Source of the DNA: an uncultured Acidimicrobiales bacterium
GTDB lineage: Bacteria > Actinomycetota > Acidimicrobiia > Acidimicrobiales > SZUA-35
Length of the DNA stretch: 64,000 nucleotides
Direction of reading: 5' to 3'
Assembly: GCA_937922805.1 (NCBI GenBank)
Contig: CALAJV010000007.1
Location: forward strand, 1-64,000
Shown: piece after piece, positions 52,857 through 62,248 of the stretch
How positions within the stretch are numbered: the stretch's first letter is position 1
Layout of the letters: each line of letters begins with the position of its first letter
Notes under the pieces: generated by a model
What the model was told of the DNA's origin: nothing
Databases searched by the model: none
Seen by the model: only the letters and a program-made list of their open reading frames with translations
Position numbers and translations under genes: made by a program

Positions 52857-53879
52857 GTGAATATGAAGACGGCTTTTGCGCCCGGGCGAGTAAATCTGAT
52901 TGGTGAACACACTGACTACACCGGCGGACTTGTTCTGCCAGTCGCCCTCGATGTTGGGGTGACTATGCAGGTAACGCCAGCTGAGCGACACCTTCGGCTC
53001 AACTCCGTTGGCCACGGTGAGGTTGACCTGCGAACAATCCCAGCTGCGATAGGCGAAGTCGAGCCTTCGTGGCTTCGCTATGTGCTGGCCGCTGCTGAGG
53101 AGCTTGGCGTCGATCCATGGATGGACGGTTTCATCGAATCGACTCTTCCCACTGGAGGGACTGGACTCTCCTCAAGCACCGCCTTAACCTGCGCCGCGCT
53201 GCTTTGCCTTGGCGGCGACTCGGGTGGAGATGACGCATCGTTGCTAGCCCTCGCCGAACTGGCCCGTCGCGCCGAAATCAAAGCTACTGGTGTTCAGATC
53301 GGGATCATGGATCAAGCTGCATGTCTAGCAGGTCGGGCCGGCTCTGCCCTTCTTCTTGATTGCCAAGATCTTCAGTTCAAGCACGTTACGATGCCTGATT
53401 CAATCGAGGTGCTGGTTGCTCATTCTGGTCAACCTCGCCAACTAGCTGATTCAGAGTACAACGATCGGCGTTTGGCTTGTGAGGAGATCGAGCAAAAAAT
53501 TGGTCCGCTTAGAACAGCGTCGTTCGAGGACGCTCGATCGCTTGGCGATGCCAAACTCATGCGACGGGCATTGCACGTCGTCAGCGAGAACAAGCGAGTG
53601 GAGTCGATGGTGGAGGCATTCGCTAGCGACGACCCGGCACTAGCCGGCGAAATTTTGTTGGAAGGCCACGAGAGCTTAGCCAAAGACTATGAGGTCTCGA
53701 CTCCAGTCGTCGATGCGATGGTCGACCGTATCGCAAAGACTCCCGGAGTGTTTGGAGCCAGGATGACCGGCGGTGGTTTTGGCGGCTCAATAGTTGCCCT
53801 TTGCCACCCTGGAACCCAGCTGTCGATCGATACTTGGTGGACTAAGGTAAGCCCGAGCGACGGAGCTCGTTTGCTCTGA
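52857..53879 (+). CDS. galK: Galactokinase
   Basis: This protein has 340 residues from GTG 52857 (ATG 52863 is also possible). GHMP kinase motifs are APGRVNLIGEHTDYTGG, GTGLSSSTALTCAAL (motif 2) and MTGGGFGGSIV (motif 3). It phosphorylates galactose at C1 (Leloir pathway). It is slightly shorter than the usual ~380 residues. It is translationally close to pfkA, so the two sugar-kinase genes form an operon. No galT or galE lies nearby. Confidence 0.88.
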   Translation: MNMKTAFAPGRVNLIGEHTDYTGGLVLPVALDVGVTMQVTPAERHLRLNSVGHGEVDLRTIPAAIGEVEPSWLRYVLAAAEELGVDPWMDGFIESTLPTGGTGLSSSTALTCAALLCLGGDSGGDDASLLALAELARRAEIKATGVQIGIMDQAACLAGRAGSALLLDCQDLQFKHVTMPDSIEVLVAHSGQPRQLADSEYNDRRLACEEIEQKIGPLRTASFEDARSLGDAKLMRRALHVVSENKRVESMVEAFASDDPALAGEILLEGHESLAKDYEVSTPVVDAMVDRIAKTPGVFGARMTGGGFGGSIVALCHPGTQLSIDTWWTKVSPSDGARLL

Positions 53880-53936
53880 TCAGCGTCGACTTGGACAGTC
53901 GTCGATCAGGATTGATGCGCCAAATTATTGATTTGG

Positions 53937-54671
53937 CTATCCGGAGGTCGTCGAGGTTGATTCATTTTGTTCGAACTCAATCTGCTCTTCGAGAATATCT
54001 TGACCGGTCTTGCAGTCATTGAAGTGTGAGGCTCGGGCCGATCCGGTGATCAGCTGGCCGAGATCGTCATTCACCTCGATTGGTTCATCAGTCTCGTCAA
54101 TTAGGCGGACGCCAGAAATGTTCTCGCGCAAGTTCACAACCGTACATACAATTTGACTGACGATTAGCCGAGCAATGGCAGGCTCCTGCTCAACAGTTTG
54201 GCGGAGATTGGCCTCAGAACTTACTTTGATCGTTTGGGTCTCGGTTTCCTCATCGTAGCCAGCAGAAGTTGGAGCCAAATTCGACGTGATTCGAGAGGTC
54301 AAATTGACTTCATCCGATGTTGGTCCCTGAACTAGAGCGGCCAAAATGTCAGGAACTTTGACTTCCGAGGGAAACGCTCGGACGACGCGCTCGAGTTGAT
54401 CAGTCGAACCAACAAAGTAGAGCCGAACATCTTTGACGTTCTCCTCTGGGATATCGGGAGCGATGCTCGAGGTCGTGGTGCCGTTGATTAAGTCTTGTCG
54501 GTCTTCTGTCGGCAGAGGTTGAACGGCCTCGTCAGTTGGGATTGAGCATGCGCTGAGAACCAGACCCAGAACGACCAGAGCAATCGGTACCCGGGTCGTA
54601 GTTAGTCGAGCAACGCAAACTCGGCGAGCGTTGGTACTTCTAGTTAGAACTTGGTTCTTGAATGATCTCAT
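53937..54671 (-). CDS. GerMN-domain lipoprotein, LpqB-like
   Basis: This 244-residue protein has a signal peptide with lipobox VLSAC and a GerMN domain (VKDVRLYFVGSTDQLERVVR; ILAALVQGPTSDE; TIKVSSEANLRQ). It is the last gene of the mtrA-mtrB-this operon; its ATG overlaps the kinase stop (ATGA). Classic LpqB has a further C-terminal beta-propeller; here it is absent, so this is a short form. In actinobacteria LpqB modulates MtrB signalling in cell-wall control. Confidence 0.8.
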   Translation of the reverse strand: MRSFKNQVLTRSTNARRVCVARLTTTRVPIALVVLGLVLSACSIPTDEAVQPLPTEDRQDLINGTTTSSIAPDIPEENVKDVRLYFVGSTDQLERVVRAFPSEVKVPDILAALVQGPTSDEVNLTSRITSNLAPTSAGYDEETETQTIKVSSEANLRQTVEQEPAIARLIVSQIVCTVVNLRENISGVRLIDETDEPIEVNDDLGQLITGSARASHFNDCKTGQDILEEQIEFEQNESTSTTSG

Positions 54672-56131
54672 ACCGCCATCTCCTCAGAACCTTCGTCGTA
54701 CTCGCCGACCGGAAGTTCCACCACAAAGCGAGCACCAGAGTCTCCATCGACTCGATCGGTTACCCAAACCCGGCCACCGTGTAGGCGAACGTGTTCGGCC
54801 ACTAACGAAAGGCCAAGGCCGACACCAGTATCTACGCCTCGGCGGCCAGCGTCGGAGGCGGTACGGCTGAACCGTTCAAAGATACGTTTCCGGTCGGCGG
54901 GATCGACTCCGGGACCGCGATCTTCGACCAGAATCTGAACTTGTTCACCGACCCGCTTGAACGAAATCCCGGTTGCACCGTCGCCATACTTCTTGGCATT
55001 GTCAACCAGGTTCGTTATAACTTGCGCTAACCGCCGCTTGTCGGCGGTGAGTGTAAGGCCACTGTCTCTATTGGGGTGATTGATTTCAATCTCGGGGCTA
55101 CGAGATTGGGCAACAACGTTGAGTAAGAACTCCGAAAGTAGGAAGCTGCTCAACTGGAGTTGTACCGCACCGGCATCGAGGCGCGAAATTTCTAGCAGGT
55201 CTTCGACTAGCCGCTCGAATCGAGTGAGGTCTTGACGAAGGAGAGTCACCGCGGTTTGGGCGATTTCTGGCAGGGACGACTTTCGTCGTTCGAGAACCTC
55301 AACTGAAGCAGTCAGCGTCATTAGCGGTGACCGAAGTTCATGGCTGACATCAGAGGCGAACCGTTCGTCGCGAGCGATTCTGGCACTAAGGGCATCGGCC
55401 ATCTCGTTGAAAGAGGCGCTAAGCCCCTCGAGATCGGGATCGGTTTGAAGATCGAGTCGGGTAGTGAAGTTGCCGTCGGCAATTGACTTGGCCGCATTTG
55501 AAATTTTGGCTACGGGCGCCAAAGCCCGGCGGGCAGAGTAGTACCCAAGGGCAGCACCGGCCAGCGTTGCTGCGATAGCTGCTGCGATCAGAACCTGTCG
55601 TAGGTTCCCAAGCGTTCGCTCCAGATCTTCGAAGCTGATCGCCTCGATGTATTTGGCATCATCGCCTTCGAGCGATTCGAGATTCTTCAGAGAAATGGCG
55701 AGAAAGTAGCGCGTCTCTTCCAGCTCGTCATCGGTCCACCGATAGCGGTTAGCGACAATGGGATTTTCAGTTAGAGCCGCCAAGATTTCTTGCGGGATTT
55801 CTCGACGCGGCAACGAACCAACCTCAGAGTCGCCGGTGATCAGAGTTGTTTTCGTTTGGTCGGTATGGCGTACGTTCTCTTCGATGGCAACTCGCTTGAT
55901 TTCATCGAGCTGTTCAGCGTCGCCGCCTACGGCCCGGTCAAGGTCGTCACGAACAATCCGAGCGTTGGCAAAAAATTGCTGTCGAGCGGCTGCCTCTTCT
56001 TCAGACAGCAAGCGACTTTCGGCCACGGTCATGCTTAAGAAAGCCATCGCGCTAGAAACTAAAAGCGCACCTAGGGCGTAGCCAAAGGTAACGCGGCCAA
56101 ATAGGCCATGCCACCATCTTCGTTTAGCCAC
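54668..56131 (-). CDS. mtrB: Sensor histidine kinase MtrB-like
   Basis: This 487-residue kinase has two transmembrane segments (about 12-34 and 180-200) around a ~140-residue extracytoplasmic domain, HAMP (RRALAPVAKISNAAKSI), H box FASDVSHELRSPL, N box NLVDNAKKYGDG, and G boxes DRGPGVD and GVGLGLSLV. Order with mtrA and a GerMN lipoprotein matches the actinobacterial MtrAB-LpqB system, which couples cell-envelope state to division and wall metabolism. Confidence 0.9.
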   Translation of the reverse strand: MAKRRWWHGLFGRVTFGYALGALLVSSAMAFLSMTVAESRLLSEEEAAARQQFFANARIVRDDLDRAVGGDAEQLDEIKRVAIEENVRHTDQTKTTLITGDSEVGSLPRREIPQEILAALTENPIVANRYRWTDDELEETRYFLAISLKNLESLEGDDAKYIEAISFEDLERTLGNLRQVLIAAAIAATLAGAALGYYSARRALAPVAKISNAAKSIADGNFTTRLDLQTDPDLEGLSASFNEMADALSARIARDERFASDVSHELRSPLMTLTASVEVLERRKSSLPEIAQTAVTLLRQDLTRFERLVEDLLEISRLDAGAVQLQLSSFLLSEFLLNVVAQSRSPEIEINHPNRDSGLTLTADKRRLAQVITNLVDNAKKYGDGATGISFKRVGEQVQILVEDRGPGVDPADRKRIFERFSRTASDAGRRGVDTGVGLGLSLVAEHVRLHGGRVWVTDRVDGDSGARFVVELPVGEYDEGSEEMAV

Positions 56132-56187
56132 GAATAACCACCATCAGGAAATCAATTCTAGTCGCTGTGGGGTTTCGTCAGCGTCAG

Positions 56188-56880
56188 CTAGGGCTGCAGT
56201 TTGTAGCCAAGTCCACGGGACGTGACTACGTAGCGAGGGCTTGCTGGGTCGCTTTCGACTTTGGTCCTGAGGCGTCGGACGTGTACGTCGACGAGGCGTC
56301 CGTCTCCGAAGTAGTCGTAACCCCAGACCCGTTCTAAAAGAACTTCGCGGCTGAAGACTTTTCCTGGTTGAGAGGCGAGTTCGACCAATAGCTTGAACTC
56401 GGTCTTGGTTAGATGGAGTTCTTCTCCGTCTTTTAGAACAACACCCTCGTCGGGGCTAATGACTAGCTCGCCAACTTGGATTCGCTCTAGGTCGCCAGGG
56501 TCGCTACTTCGAGCTCGACGGAGCATGGCTCGGATTCGAGCTGATAACTCCTTCGGGGCGAACGGCTTGATCAAGTAGTCATCGGCACCGGCCTCTAGGC
56601 CAGCGACAACATCGTGGGTATCGGACCGGGCAGTAACCATAATTATGGGTACGTCGCTGGCTCGCCGGATTGACCGGCAAACCTCGAACCCATCAATGCC
56701 CGGAAGCATGATGTCAATCAAGACCACATCGGCCGGGGAATCGTTAAAGGCCTCGAGCGCGGCTTCACCAGTTGCGGCCTCAACAACGTCCCAACCCTCC
56801 TCAACCAATGCAAGGATTACGGCTTGTCGGATGCGTTCATCGTCTTCGACTGTCAGTATGCGAGTTCCCACAGTATGCAT
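56188..56880 (-). CDS. mtrA: OmpR-family response regulator MtrA-like
   Basis: This 230-residue protein has a receiver domain (VEDDERIRQA, phospho-Asp in VVLIDIMLPGIDG, TARSDTHDVV, KPFAPKEL) and a winged-helix output domain (LTKTEFKLLVELASQPGKVFS, YVVTSRGLGYKL). It is the first gene of the mtrA-mtrB-GerMN operon. The ~210 bp upstream hold closely spaced CATTTG/CAAATG-like words (about 56955-56995), possible regulatory sites, but no known MtrA box was recognised. Confidence 0.9.
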   Translation of the reverse strand: MHTVGTRILTVEDDERIRQAVILALVEEGWDVVEAATGEAALEAFNDSPADVVLIDIMLPGIDGFEVCRSIRRASDVPIIMVTARSDTHDVVAGLEAGADDYLIKPFAPKELSARIRAMLRRARSSDPGDLERIQVGELVISPDEGVVLKDGEELHLTKTEFKLLVELASQPGKVFSREVLLERVWGYDYFGDGRLVDVHVRRLRTKVESDPASPRYVVTSRGLGYKLQP

Positions 56881-57091
56881 GGTGCCCGATCGCGGCCTAC
56901 TACTTGCAGCTTTACGCGAAAAAATTTGGTGACAATTTTTGGTTGGCGCGACATTTGGGCCATTTCAGACTTCAAATGAGACTCAAATGGGCCCAACCAA
57001 GCCTTCGACGGCGCCAAACGCCTTGACTCAACAACCGACTTTTCGATGAGGTTCAAAGTTGAATCAACACGGTGGTTTTGGAGGAGTGAGG

Positions 57092-57886
57092 CTAGCTTTC
57101 GAATGCTTGAAGCGCTGATCGAAGAAGTCCGTGCACCACCGGTCCGCCCGCGACCAACAGCGATGGGTCTGGGTCGTCCGAGTGAAGCCCGGTGCATGCT
57201 CCGCCGGCTTGCTCGACGATGATCCATCCGGCGGCGAAGTCCCAGAAGTTCAACCCGGACTCGTAGTAAGCGTCGACCCGCCCCGAGGCAAGCAAACAGA
57301 GGTCGACTGCTGCCGATCCGGCTCGGCGGATATCTCTTATCAAAGGAAGCAGTTCAACGAGCACCTCGGCCTGTTCCCGACGGCGATTGGGAAGATAGCT
57401 GAAACCAGTGGCGACTAGTGCTGAACTCAACTCATCTTTGGTTGTTACATGGATAGGTTCATCGTTGCACACTGAGCGAGCTCCTCGATGGGCCGAGTAG
57501 AGATCGCCAGAGGCCACGTCGAAAACAGCGCCAGCAACAACGACGCCGCTGATCTCGGCTGCTACTGATACTGCATACGACGGGTAGTCATACAAATAGT
57601 TGGTTGTTCCGTCGATTGGGTCGATGTGCCACGTAACCCCCGAAGTACCGGTCTTGTCGGCCCCCTCCTCGCCACGGATGCTGTCGTTAGGGCGGTCGGT
57701 AGTAATACCGTCGACAATGGCCTGCTCGGCCGCTTTGTCGGCTTCTGTGACTGGGTCGGTCGGTGATGATTTGGTTATGGCTGAGTCAATCACATCCGTT
57801 CGCATTTGTTTCACCGCCTGGGCTGCTTCGGAAACAAGCTCGCGGGCTCGGTTTGCTAGTTCTTTCGGATCTTCAGTCGTCGACAC
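57092..57886 (-). CDS. Inositol monophosphatase-family protein
   Basis: This 264-residue phosphatase has the metal-binding motifs of the family: PVTEADKAAEQ, GEEG, WHIDPIDGTTNYLYDYPSYAV (IDPIDGT), and WDFAAGWIIVEQAGG. It would hydrolyse inositol-1-phosphate, histidinol phosphate or a related sugar phosphate; which one is not decided by sequence. It lies upstream of a small membrane protein on the same strand in the order 58350 to 57092. Confidence 0.87.
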   Translation of the reverse strand: MSTTEDPKELANRARELVSEAAQAVKQMRTDVIDSAITKSSPTDPVTEADKAAEQAIVDGITTDRPNDSIRGEEGADKTGTSGVTWHIDPIDGTTNYLYDYPSYAVSVAAEISGVVVAGAVFDVASGDLYSAHRGARSVCNDEPIHVTTKDELSSALVATGFSYLPNRRREQAEVLVELLPLIRDIRRAGSAAVDLCLLASGRVDAYYESGLNFWDFAAGWIIVEQAGGACTGLHSDDPDPSLLVAGGPVVHGLLRSALQAFES

Positions 57887-57933
57887 TTCGACATCTTCTT
57901 TCTGTCCGCTTCGGAGATTCCTAAACGTGACTA

Positions 57934-58350
57934 CTATTTCCTCGCCTCGGGGTGGTTAACAGCTTTCCACTCGTTCATTGCCCGTAGCGTCAGATTGGCA
58001 ATGATCCCAACGCCACCCGCTGCCGTTATCGCTCCAACTGCTCCACCGGTTGCGGCCCACACCGAGGTTCCACCGATCAAGTCGCCTATTCCATAACCAA
58101 CTAATCCTCCGAGGAATCCTGCGAGCAACGTGGACCCTAGTGCGAGCCAGCGGGCCCCAAGGGGAGGGGCACTCGCAAGCGGCTTTGGTGCTACTAAATC
58201 TTCAAATGGCATCACCGATCCATCGGTGGCTGACACCGAGGCCGCTGATTTGGGTTCGTCTCTGACCTGCGAGCTGGTTAGGTCGGTTGCCGGCTCATCT
58301 CCGGATTCTGGTGGAGGGTCTTCCGTCGCTCCGCTGCTCTGTTCACTCAT
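57934..58350 (-). CDS. Small membrane protein with acidic N terminus
   Basis: This 138-residue protein has ~60 polar, Pro/Glu/Ser-rich N-terminal residues (GATEDPPPESGDEPATD) and two hydrophobic segments (ALGSTLLAGFLGGLVGYGIG and ATGGAVGAITAAGGVGIIANL). No known family. It precedes the inositol-phosphatase-family gene by ~50 bp on the same strand. Confidence 0.6.
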   Translation of the reverse strand: MSEQSSGATEDPPPESGDEPATDLTSSQVRDEPKSAASVSATDGSVMPFEDLVAPKPLASAPPLGARWLALGSTLLAGFLGGLVGYGIGDLIGGTSVWAATGGAVGAITAAGGVGIIANLTLRAMNEWKAVNHPEARK

Positions 58351-58537
58351 CGTTCGAAGGATACGGCGCTTAGGCAGTGCCGACGATTATTTTGTGAATA
58401 CGCGGTCAAACGAATTGGACGTCGTTTCCGGTTTAACGTCTCGGGTCTCGAGGCGACAGCCTCGGCGGGTAAAGTCTTGAGAACGAGGCTTCAGGGCATA
58501 GACCAGGCCGAAACTGCGGCCGAGATGGGACTGAGCA

Positions 58538-59059
58538 GTGAGCGAAATAAATTCACCAACGAGCGATCTACGACACTGGCAGGTGGCGGGCGGCATTCTG
58601 GTTCGAGACGAATCAGTCCTGCTAGTCGAGAACGTCCGTCGCAACGGCTCGGTCGATTGGAGCACGCCTGGGGGAGTCGTTGACGCCGGGGAGACGTCCA
58701 TCCAAGGCCTAACTCGTGAGGTTCAGGAAGAAACGGGGCTGCTTGTGTCCGCCTGGTCCGACGTAATGTACCAAGTTGTCGTCGTCGCTCCCGATGCCGG
58801 ATTCCGGTTGGAAGTTGACGCTTTTGTGGCCTTGGAGGTTAGCGGCGATCTCGAAATCGATGATCCAGACGGAATCGTTGTCTCGGCTAAGTACGTGCCG
58901 ATCAGTGAGCTAAATACTCACATGGACGACGGACCACGCTGGGTATCTGAACCGCTCATATCGCACCTGACCTCGGTAGTTGAGCACGGTCATGTATTCG
59001 AGTACCAGGTGACCGGCAAAGGGAAGGACCGATCGGTCGCCCGACTTGATGAGTTTTGA
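58538..59059 (+). CDS. Nudix hydrolase family protein
   Basis: This 173-residue protein has the Nudix box GGVVDAGETSIQGLTREVQEETGL (Glu ligands in REVQEE), a usual N-terminal strand (ILVRDESVLLVENVRR) and a C-terminal helix region. It would cleave a nucleoside diphosphate linked to another moiety; the substrate is unknown. The ATG at 58538 follows an AGTGAG context with no strong ribosome site. It is followed by a structured gene-free region. Confidence 0.85.
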   Translation: MSEINSPTSDLRHWQVAGGILVRDESVLLVENVRRNGSVDWSTPGGVVDAGETSIQGLTREVQEETGLLVSAWSDVMYQVVVVAPDAGFRLEVDAFVALEVSGDLEIDDPDGIVVSAKYVPISELNTHMDDGPRWVSEPLISHLTSVVEHGHVFEYQVTGKGKDRSVARLDEF

Positions 59060-59338
59060 AAGCATGAGCGAGAGAACGAGCGAGGCTCGCTACCATGTTG
59101 ACGGACCAAGAGAGAAGCGATTTGCCTATGTCCATATGGCAAAAGTCCCAGTTTCGTGAGAAAGACCGCCTCCCTGCATTGTACCTGATGGCGTAATGCG
59201 CGAGACTAGAGACTAGACATGGAGTGAGAGTTGCATCCGGCTAGCCTGCTAAGACGAACCAGATGCACAAGCGATAGTCCGGAATAGCAATGGTGAATGA
59301 CTACAACCGAGAGAACCCAACGCTAAGGAAGCAGTGCG
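59060..59338. other. Structured gene-free region after the Nudix gene (candidate ncRNA or intron remnant)
   Basis: No coding frame. Three hairpins are visible: CATGAGCGAG with CTCGCT-AC-CATG (59064-59073 and 59087-59098), TTGCC with GGCAA (59122-59142), and TGCATC with GATGCA (59232-59267). The 3' part (GGTGAATGACTACAACCGAG, then GAGAACCCAACGCTAAGG) has an RNA-like, A/G-rich composition that differs from coding DNA nearby and loosely recalls group II intron domain I. AAGGAAG at its end serves as ribosome site for the DUF3040 gene. The nature is uncertain. Confidence 0.35.
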
Positions 59339-59698
59339 ATGCCTCTTTCTGAAGACGAGCAAAGGATTCTCGCCGAAATTGAGAAAAACCTTCATGAAAG
59401 CGATCCCCAACTCGCTCGAGAGGTAGGGGAGACCACAGTCTACCGCCACGCCATTGGTTCCTTGAAGTGGTCTGTCGTTGGCGTCGTAATCGGCGTCGTG
59501 GTTATGATCGCCACGCTTCAGATTCACTACCTGCTGGCCTTTGGCGGTTTCCTAGTAATGCTTGTCAGCTCGCTCGGCTTTGAGCGAAATCTCCGCATGA
59601 TGGGTCGAGCTGGTGTCGATCAGTTCACAAAGGCGTTCCGCGCCGCCAATCCATCTTCTGCTCGCCGCGGCACAGACACAATCGAAGAAACAGACTAG
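59339..59698 (+). CDS. DUF3040 membrane protein
   Basis: This 119-residue protein has MPLSEDEQRILAEIEKNLHE, the N-terminal DUF3040 signature, and two transmembrane helices (about 46-65 and 68-83). AAGGAAG lies 8 bases upstream of ATG 59339. This is a short actinobacterial membrane protein family of unknown function, often near cell-division or wall genes. Confidence 0.87.
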   Translation: MPLSEDEQRILAEIEKNLHESDPQLAREVGETTVYRHAIGSLKWSVVGVVIGVVVMIATLQIHYLLAFGGFLVMLVSSLGFERNLRMMGRAGVDQFTKAFRAANPSSARRGTDTIEETD

Positions 59699-59773
59699 AA
59701 GCCACTAGCTGCACAGATCTAATTTAGTTTGATCTTGGCCAGGTCAGCGGTGTCGTCGTCCTTTAGCTGACGC

Positions 59774-62206
59774 CTAGACGTTTGTTAATTCGCTGCTGTC
59801 GTTTTCTGCCGCGCTGCGGATGTTCTGCGACGACAGCGTCGTTATCGTTTGGCGTCCACGGGCTTTGGGTCGCCCACTAGGATTGATGACTCTGAGCGGG
59901 TTCAGCTGTCGCCCGAGCAAGGTCAACTTCGGCACTCGATCTCGCATGGCAGCATCGACTTCATCGGCTCGATGCAATGCAGCCTCAGCTTGGAGGAACG
60001 TTACCCCGCTTGGATGGAAGCGAGCGACTGTCGTAGCCTCAGCAAGGTCATTAAGAGCCTGACCTGGAACACGCGGATCGTTCGTGAGGCGCTCGGCGAA
60101 CTCTTTCCTCGTTTCAGATTCGCTTCGACGAAGTTCGAAGCCAAGTTCGAGAGACTCAGCAGAGTCGGCCCAGGCGGTTTCTACCTTGTCAGCGTTCGAT
60201 TCAGCCGCTGCTCGCCTGCGCTGACGGCGCATCTTGTGAATCAATGGCAGACCGATCACATAGGCCACCACCAGCAGCACTAGGAGAAGCCAGCGCCACG
60301 GGATCTTCGAGAATATGTCCCAGATCGAACCTTCCGGCGCGACTTCCTCAGCCAGAACGGGCTCGGGCTGCTCACCAGCCGTGATCTCATCTTGTGGCGG
60401 TACGGTCGTCGTCGGAGCTGGGTTGAATGCTGATCCGTTGTCGACTGCTGTGGTTGGAGGAAGAGTGGTGGCTACACCGGAATCTTGAGGCTGGGCTGAG
60501 TCTTGTCTTGGTTCGGCACCGGTGTATTGAACCGCTTCTGGTATTCCTCGGCCCGGCGTTGGTTCAAACGGAACCCAACCGAGTTGATCGAAGTAGACCT
60601 CGGGCCAAGCGTGGGCTTGTCGACCGGTCACGCTGTAGGTGGTTCGGCCTTGGTCGTCGGTTGAAATCGGGTCGCCCCAAGTGAAACCGGTGGCTACCCG
60701 GGCCGGAACCCCCAGGGTCCTCGCCATCACGGTGAACGTTCCGGCGAAGTCCTGGCAGAATCCACTTCGTTCCTCCAGGAACTGAAGAAATGGGTCTTGA
60801 GTCCCGTTGCGGACATTGTCGATGCTGTAGGTGTATTGCCGGAAATGATCCTGGATTGCTTTCATCTGGTCGTACCGGGTTGGTTGCCCGGCGACAAGTT
60901 CCTGGGCCAGCTGGCTAACTTCAGCCGGGATTCGATCAGGGAGCTGCGTAAACCGTTCCCGGATATCGCCAGGTACTTCGGTCGGAGCGTTCCTGAGTTC
61001 GTCGACCGTGTAGTTGGCGATCGACGAGACAACTGTGTACTGGACGCCATCGCTCGTCGTCACGTCATTCGGTACCGACAAGGTGCTGTTCTCTGTGTTC
61101 CACGTGACGGGGTGAGTGGTCTCAACCAGCTCGGTCGGTGCGTAGGCGGCAGGGAGCCAAATAGCGGCCAATGAGGTGATGTTATAAGTCTGTTCAAGAG
61201 CATCTCGTTGGCCGCCCAGATCGGTATCGATAGGCAGATCACCGTCGGCAGAGTTGAAACTGGCTCGCACCTGCCATGAGGCCTTTAACTCTTCTTGGCC
61301 AAATTTGTTTGTGCCGTAGTGGACGTAATCGTCGAGGCCAGCAATTCGCCAGTATGTTGCTTGACCGGCGGTAACGGTAAATAGCTCATTGTTGGTTTGC
61401 TGCTCCAGCCGGTCTCGGATACGGACGAATGGACTAATCACCTCTCGAGGTTTGGTTGTTTCCTCGCTGAAACGCCAAACCGGTTCAGCGTCAGCGCCAG
61501 GCAACCGTCCACCGACTAGTGCCCCGGCGACTACGGCCAACGCTGCTACGACAGCTCCGGCCCTACCAACGCTGAACGGACCTCTCTCGCCGTCGTCGGC
61601 GAGCCAAATTCCTCGTTGGAAGAGGCTAGCCGCTCGTTGCACGACGGCCCAAGCAGCGATGGCGGAGGCAAAGGCAACAGTCGATAGCAACTGGTTTTGC
61701 CCGGCGTTGATCGGTTCAATCGAAGTGAATATGAACAACAGCGCGGCGGGAAGCACAGGTTCAAAAGCCAGCCGCAACCGCATCGCCCCCCAGTCAGTCA
61801 GGAACGACATGATCCACGCACCGACAATGGCGGCAGCAACAAACGAAGGATGGCTCTCGACCGGAGACTTGTGTTCTTTGAACCGAACAAGGAGGTCGTT
61901 GCCGAGTTCGCTAATAACATCAGGGGTTGCCCCAGTCGGGAAAATTCCGAACTGCAGCGACTCGCCGGCATAGCGCTTAAGGATCAGCATCGACAGGAGG
62001 ACAACTGAGATGGCAGTGGCCAAAATCAATGGGAGTCGAAGCCGTCGGGCAATAACGGCCACAGCTGACGATAAAAGGGCGGCAGCGATTATGGGAACAG
62101 TGGCACTGGCCTCGATAAAGACTCGGGTAAAACCAACGCATGCTGCTGGCACCAGCAGTGCGGCCGGAATCTCTTGCCAAATCGGTGGATCGTTGTCGGA
62201 CTTCAT
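59774..62206 (-). CDS. Transglutaminase-like membrane protein (DUF3488/TgpA type)
   Basis: This 810-residue protein has about six N-terminal membrane segments (residues ~10-220), a large extracytoplasmic part with a transglutaminase core (Cys in RSGFCQDFAG at ~484, His in GRQAHAWPEV, Asp region WVPFEPTPG), a Thr/Pro-rich linker, one further membrane segment and a cytoplasmic DUF4129-like tail. It is the last gene in a MoxR-DUF58-transglutaminase operon found widely in bacteria. Its biochemical role is not known; peptide cross-linking or proteolysis at the surface is suggested. Confidence 0.85.
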   Translation of the reverse strand: MKSDNDPPIWQEIPAALLVPAACVGFTRVFIEASATVPIIAAALLSSAVAVIARRLRLPLILATAISVVLLSMLILKRYAGESLQFGIFPTGATPDVISELGNDLLVRFKEHKSPVESHPSFVAAAIVGAWIMSFLTDWGAMRLRLAFEPVLPAALLFIFTSIEPINAGQNQLLSTVAFASAIAAWAVVQRAASLFQRGIWLADDGERGPFSVGRAGAVVAALAVVAGALVGGRLPGADAEPVWRFSEETTKPREVISPFVRIRDRLEQQTNNELFTVTAGQATYWRIAGLDDYVHYGTNKFGQEELKASWQVRASFNSADGDLPIDTDLGGQRDALEQTYNITSLAAIWLPAAYAPTELVETTHPVTWNTENSTLSVPNDVTTSDGVQYTVVSSIANYTVDELRNAPTEVPGDIRERFTQLPDRIPAEVSQLAQELVAGQPTRYDQMKAIQDHFRQYTYSIDNVRNGTQDPFLQFLEERSGFCQDFAGTFTVMARTLGVPARVATGFTWGDPISTDDQGRTTYSVTGRQAHAWPEVYFDQLGWVPFEPTPGRGIPEAVQYTGAEPRQDSAQPQDSGVATTLPPTTAVDNGSAFNPAPTTTVPPQDEITAGEQPEPVLAEEVAPEGSIWDIFSKIPWRWLLLVLLVVAYVIGLPLIHKMRRQRRRAAAESNADKVETAWADSAESLELGFELRRSESETRKEFAERLTNDPRVPGQALNDLAEATTVARFHPSGVTFLQAEAALHRADEVDAAMRDRVPKLTLLGRQLNPLRVINPSGRPKARGRQTITTLSSQNIRSAAENDSSELTNV

Positions 62207-62248
62207 CTGAGCCTGCCTAGGTTGTGTCGATCACGAGCCGGGTAGCCG

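Noticed and set aside
59060..59338. tRNA, SRP RNA, tmRNA, or TPP/cobalamin/SAM riboswitch in the structured block
   Set aside because: None of the invariant sequence elements of these RNAs could be found.
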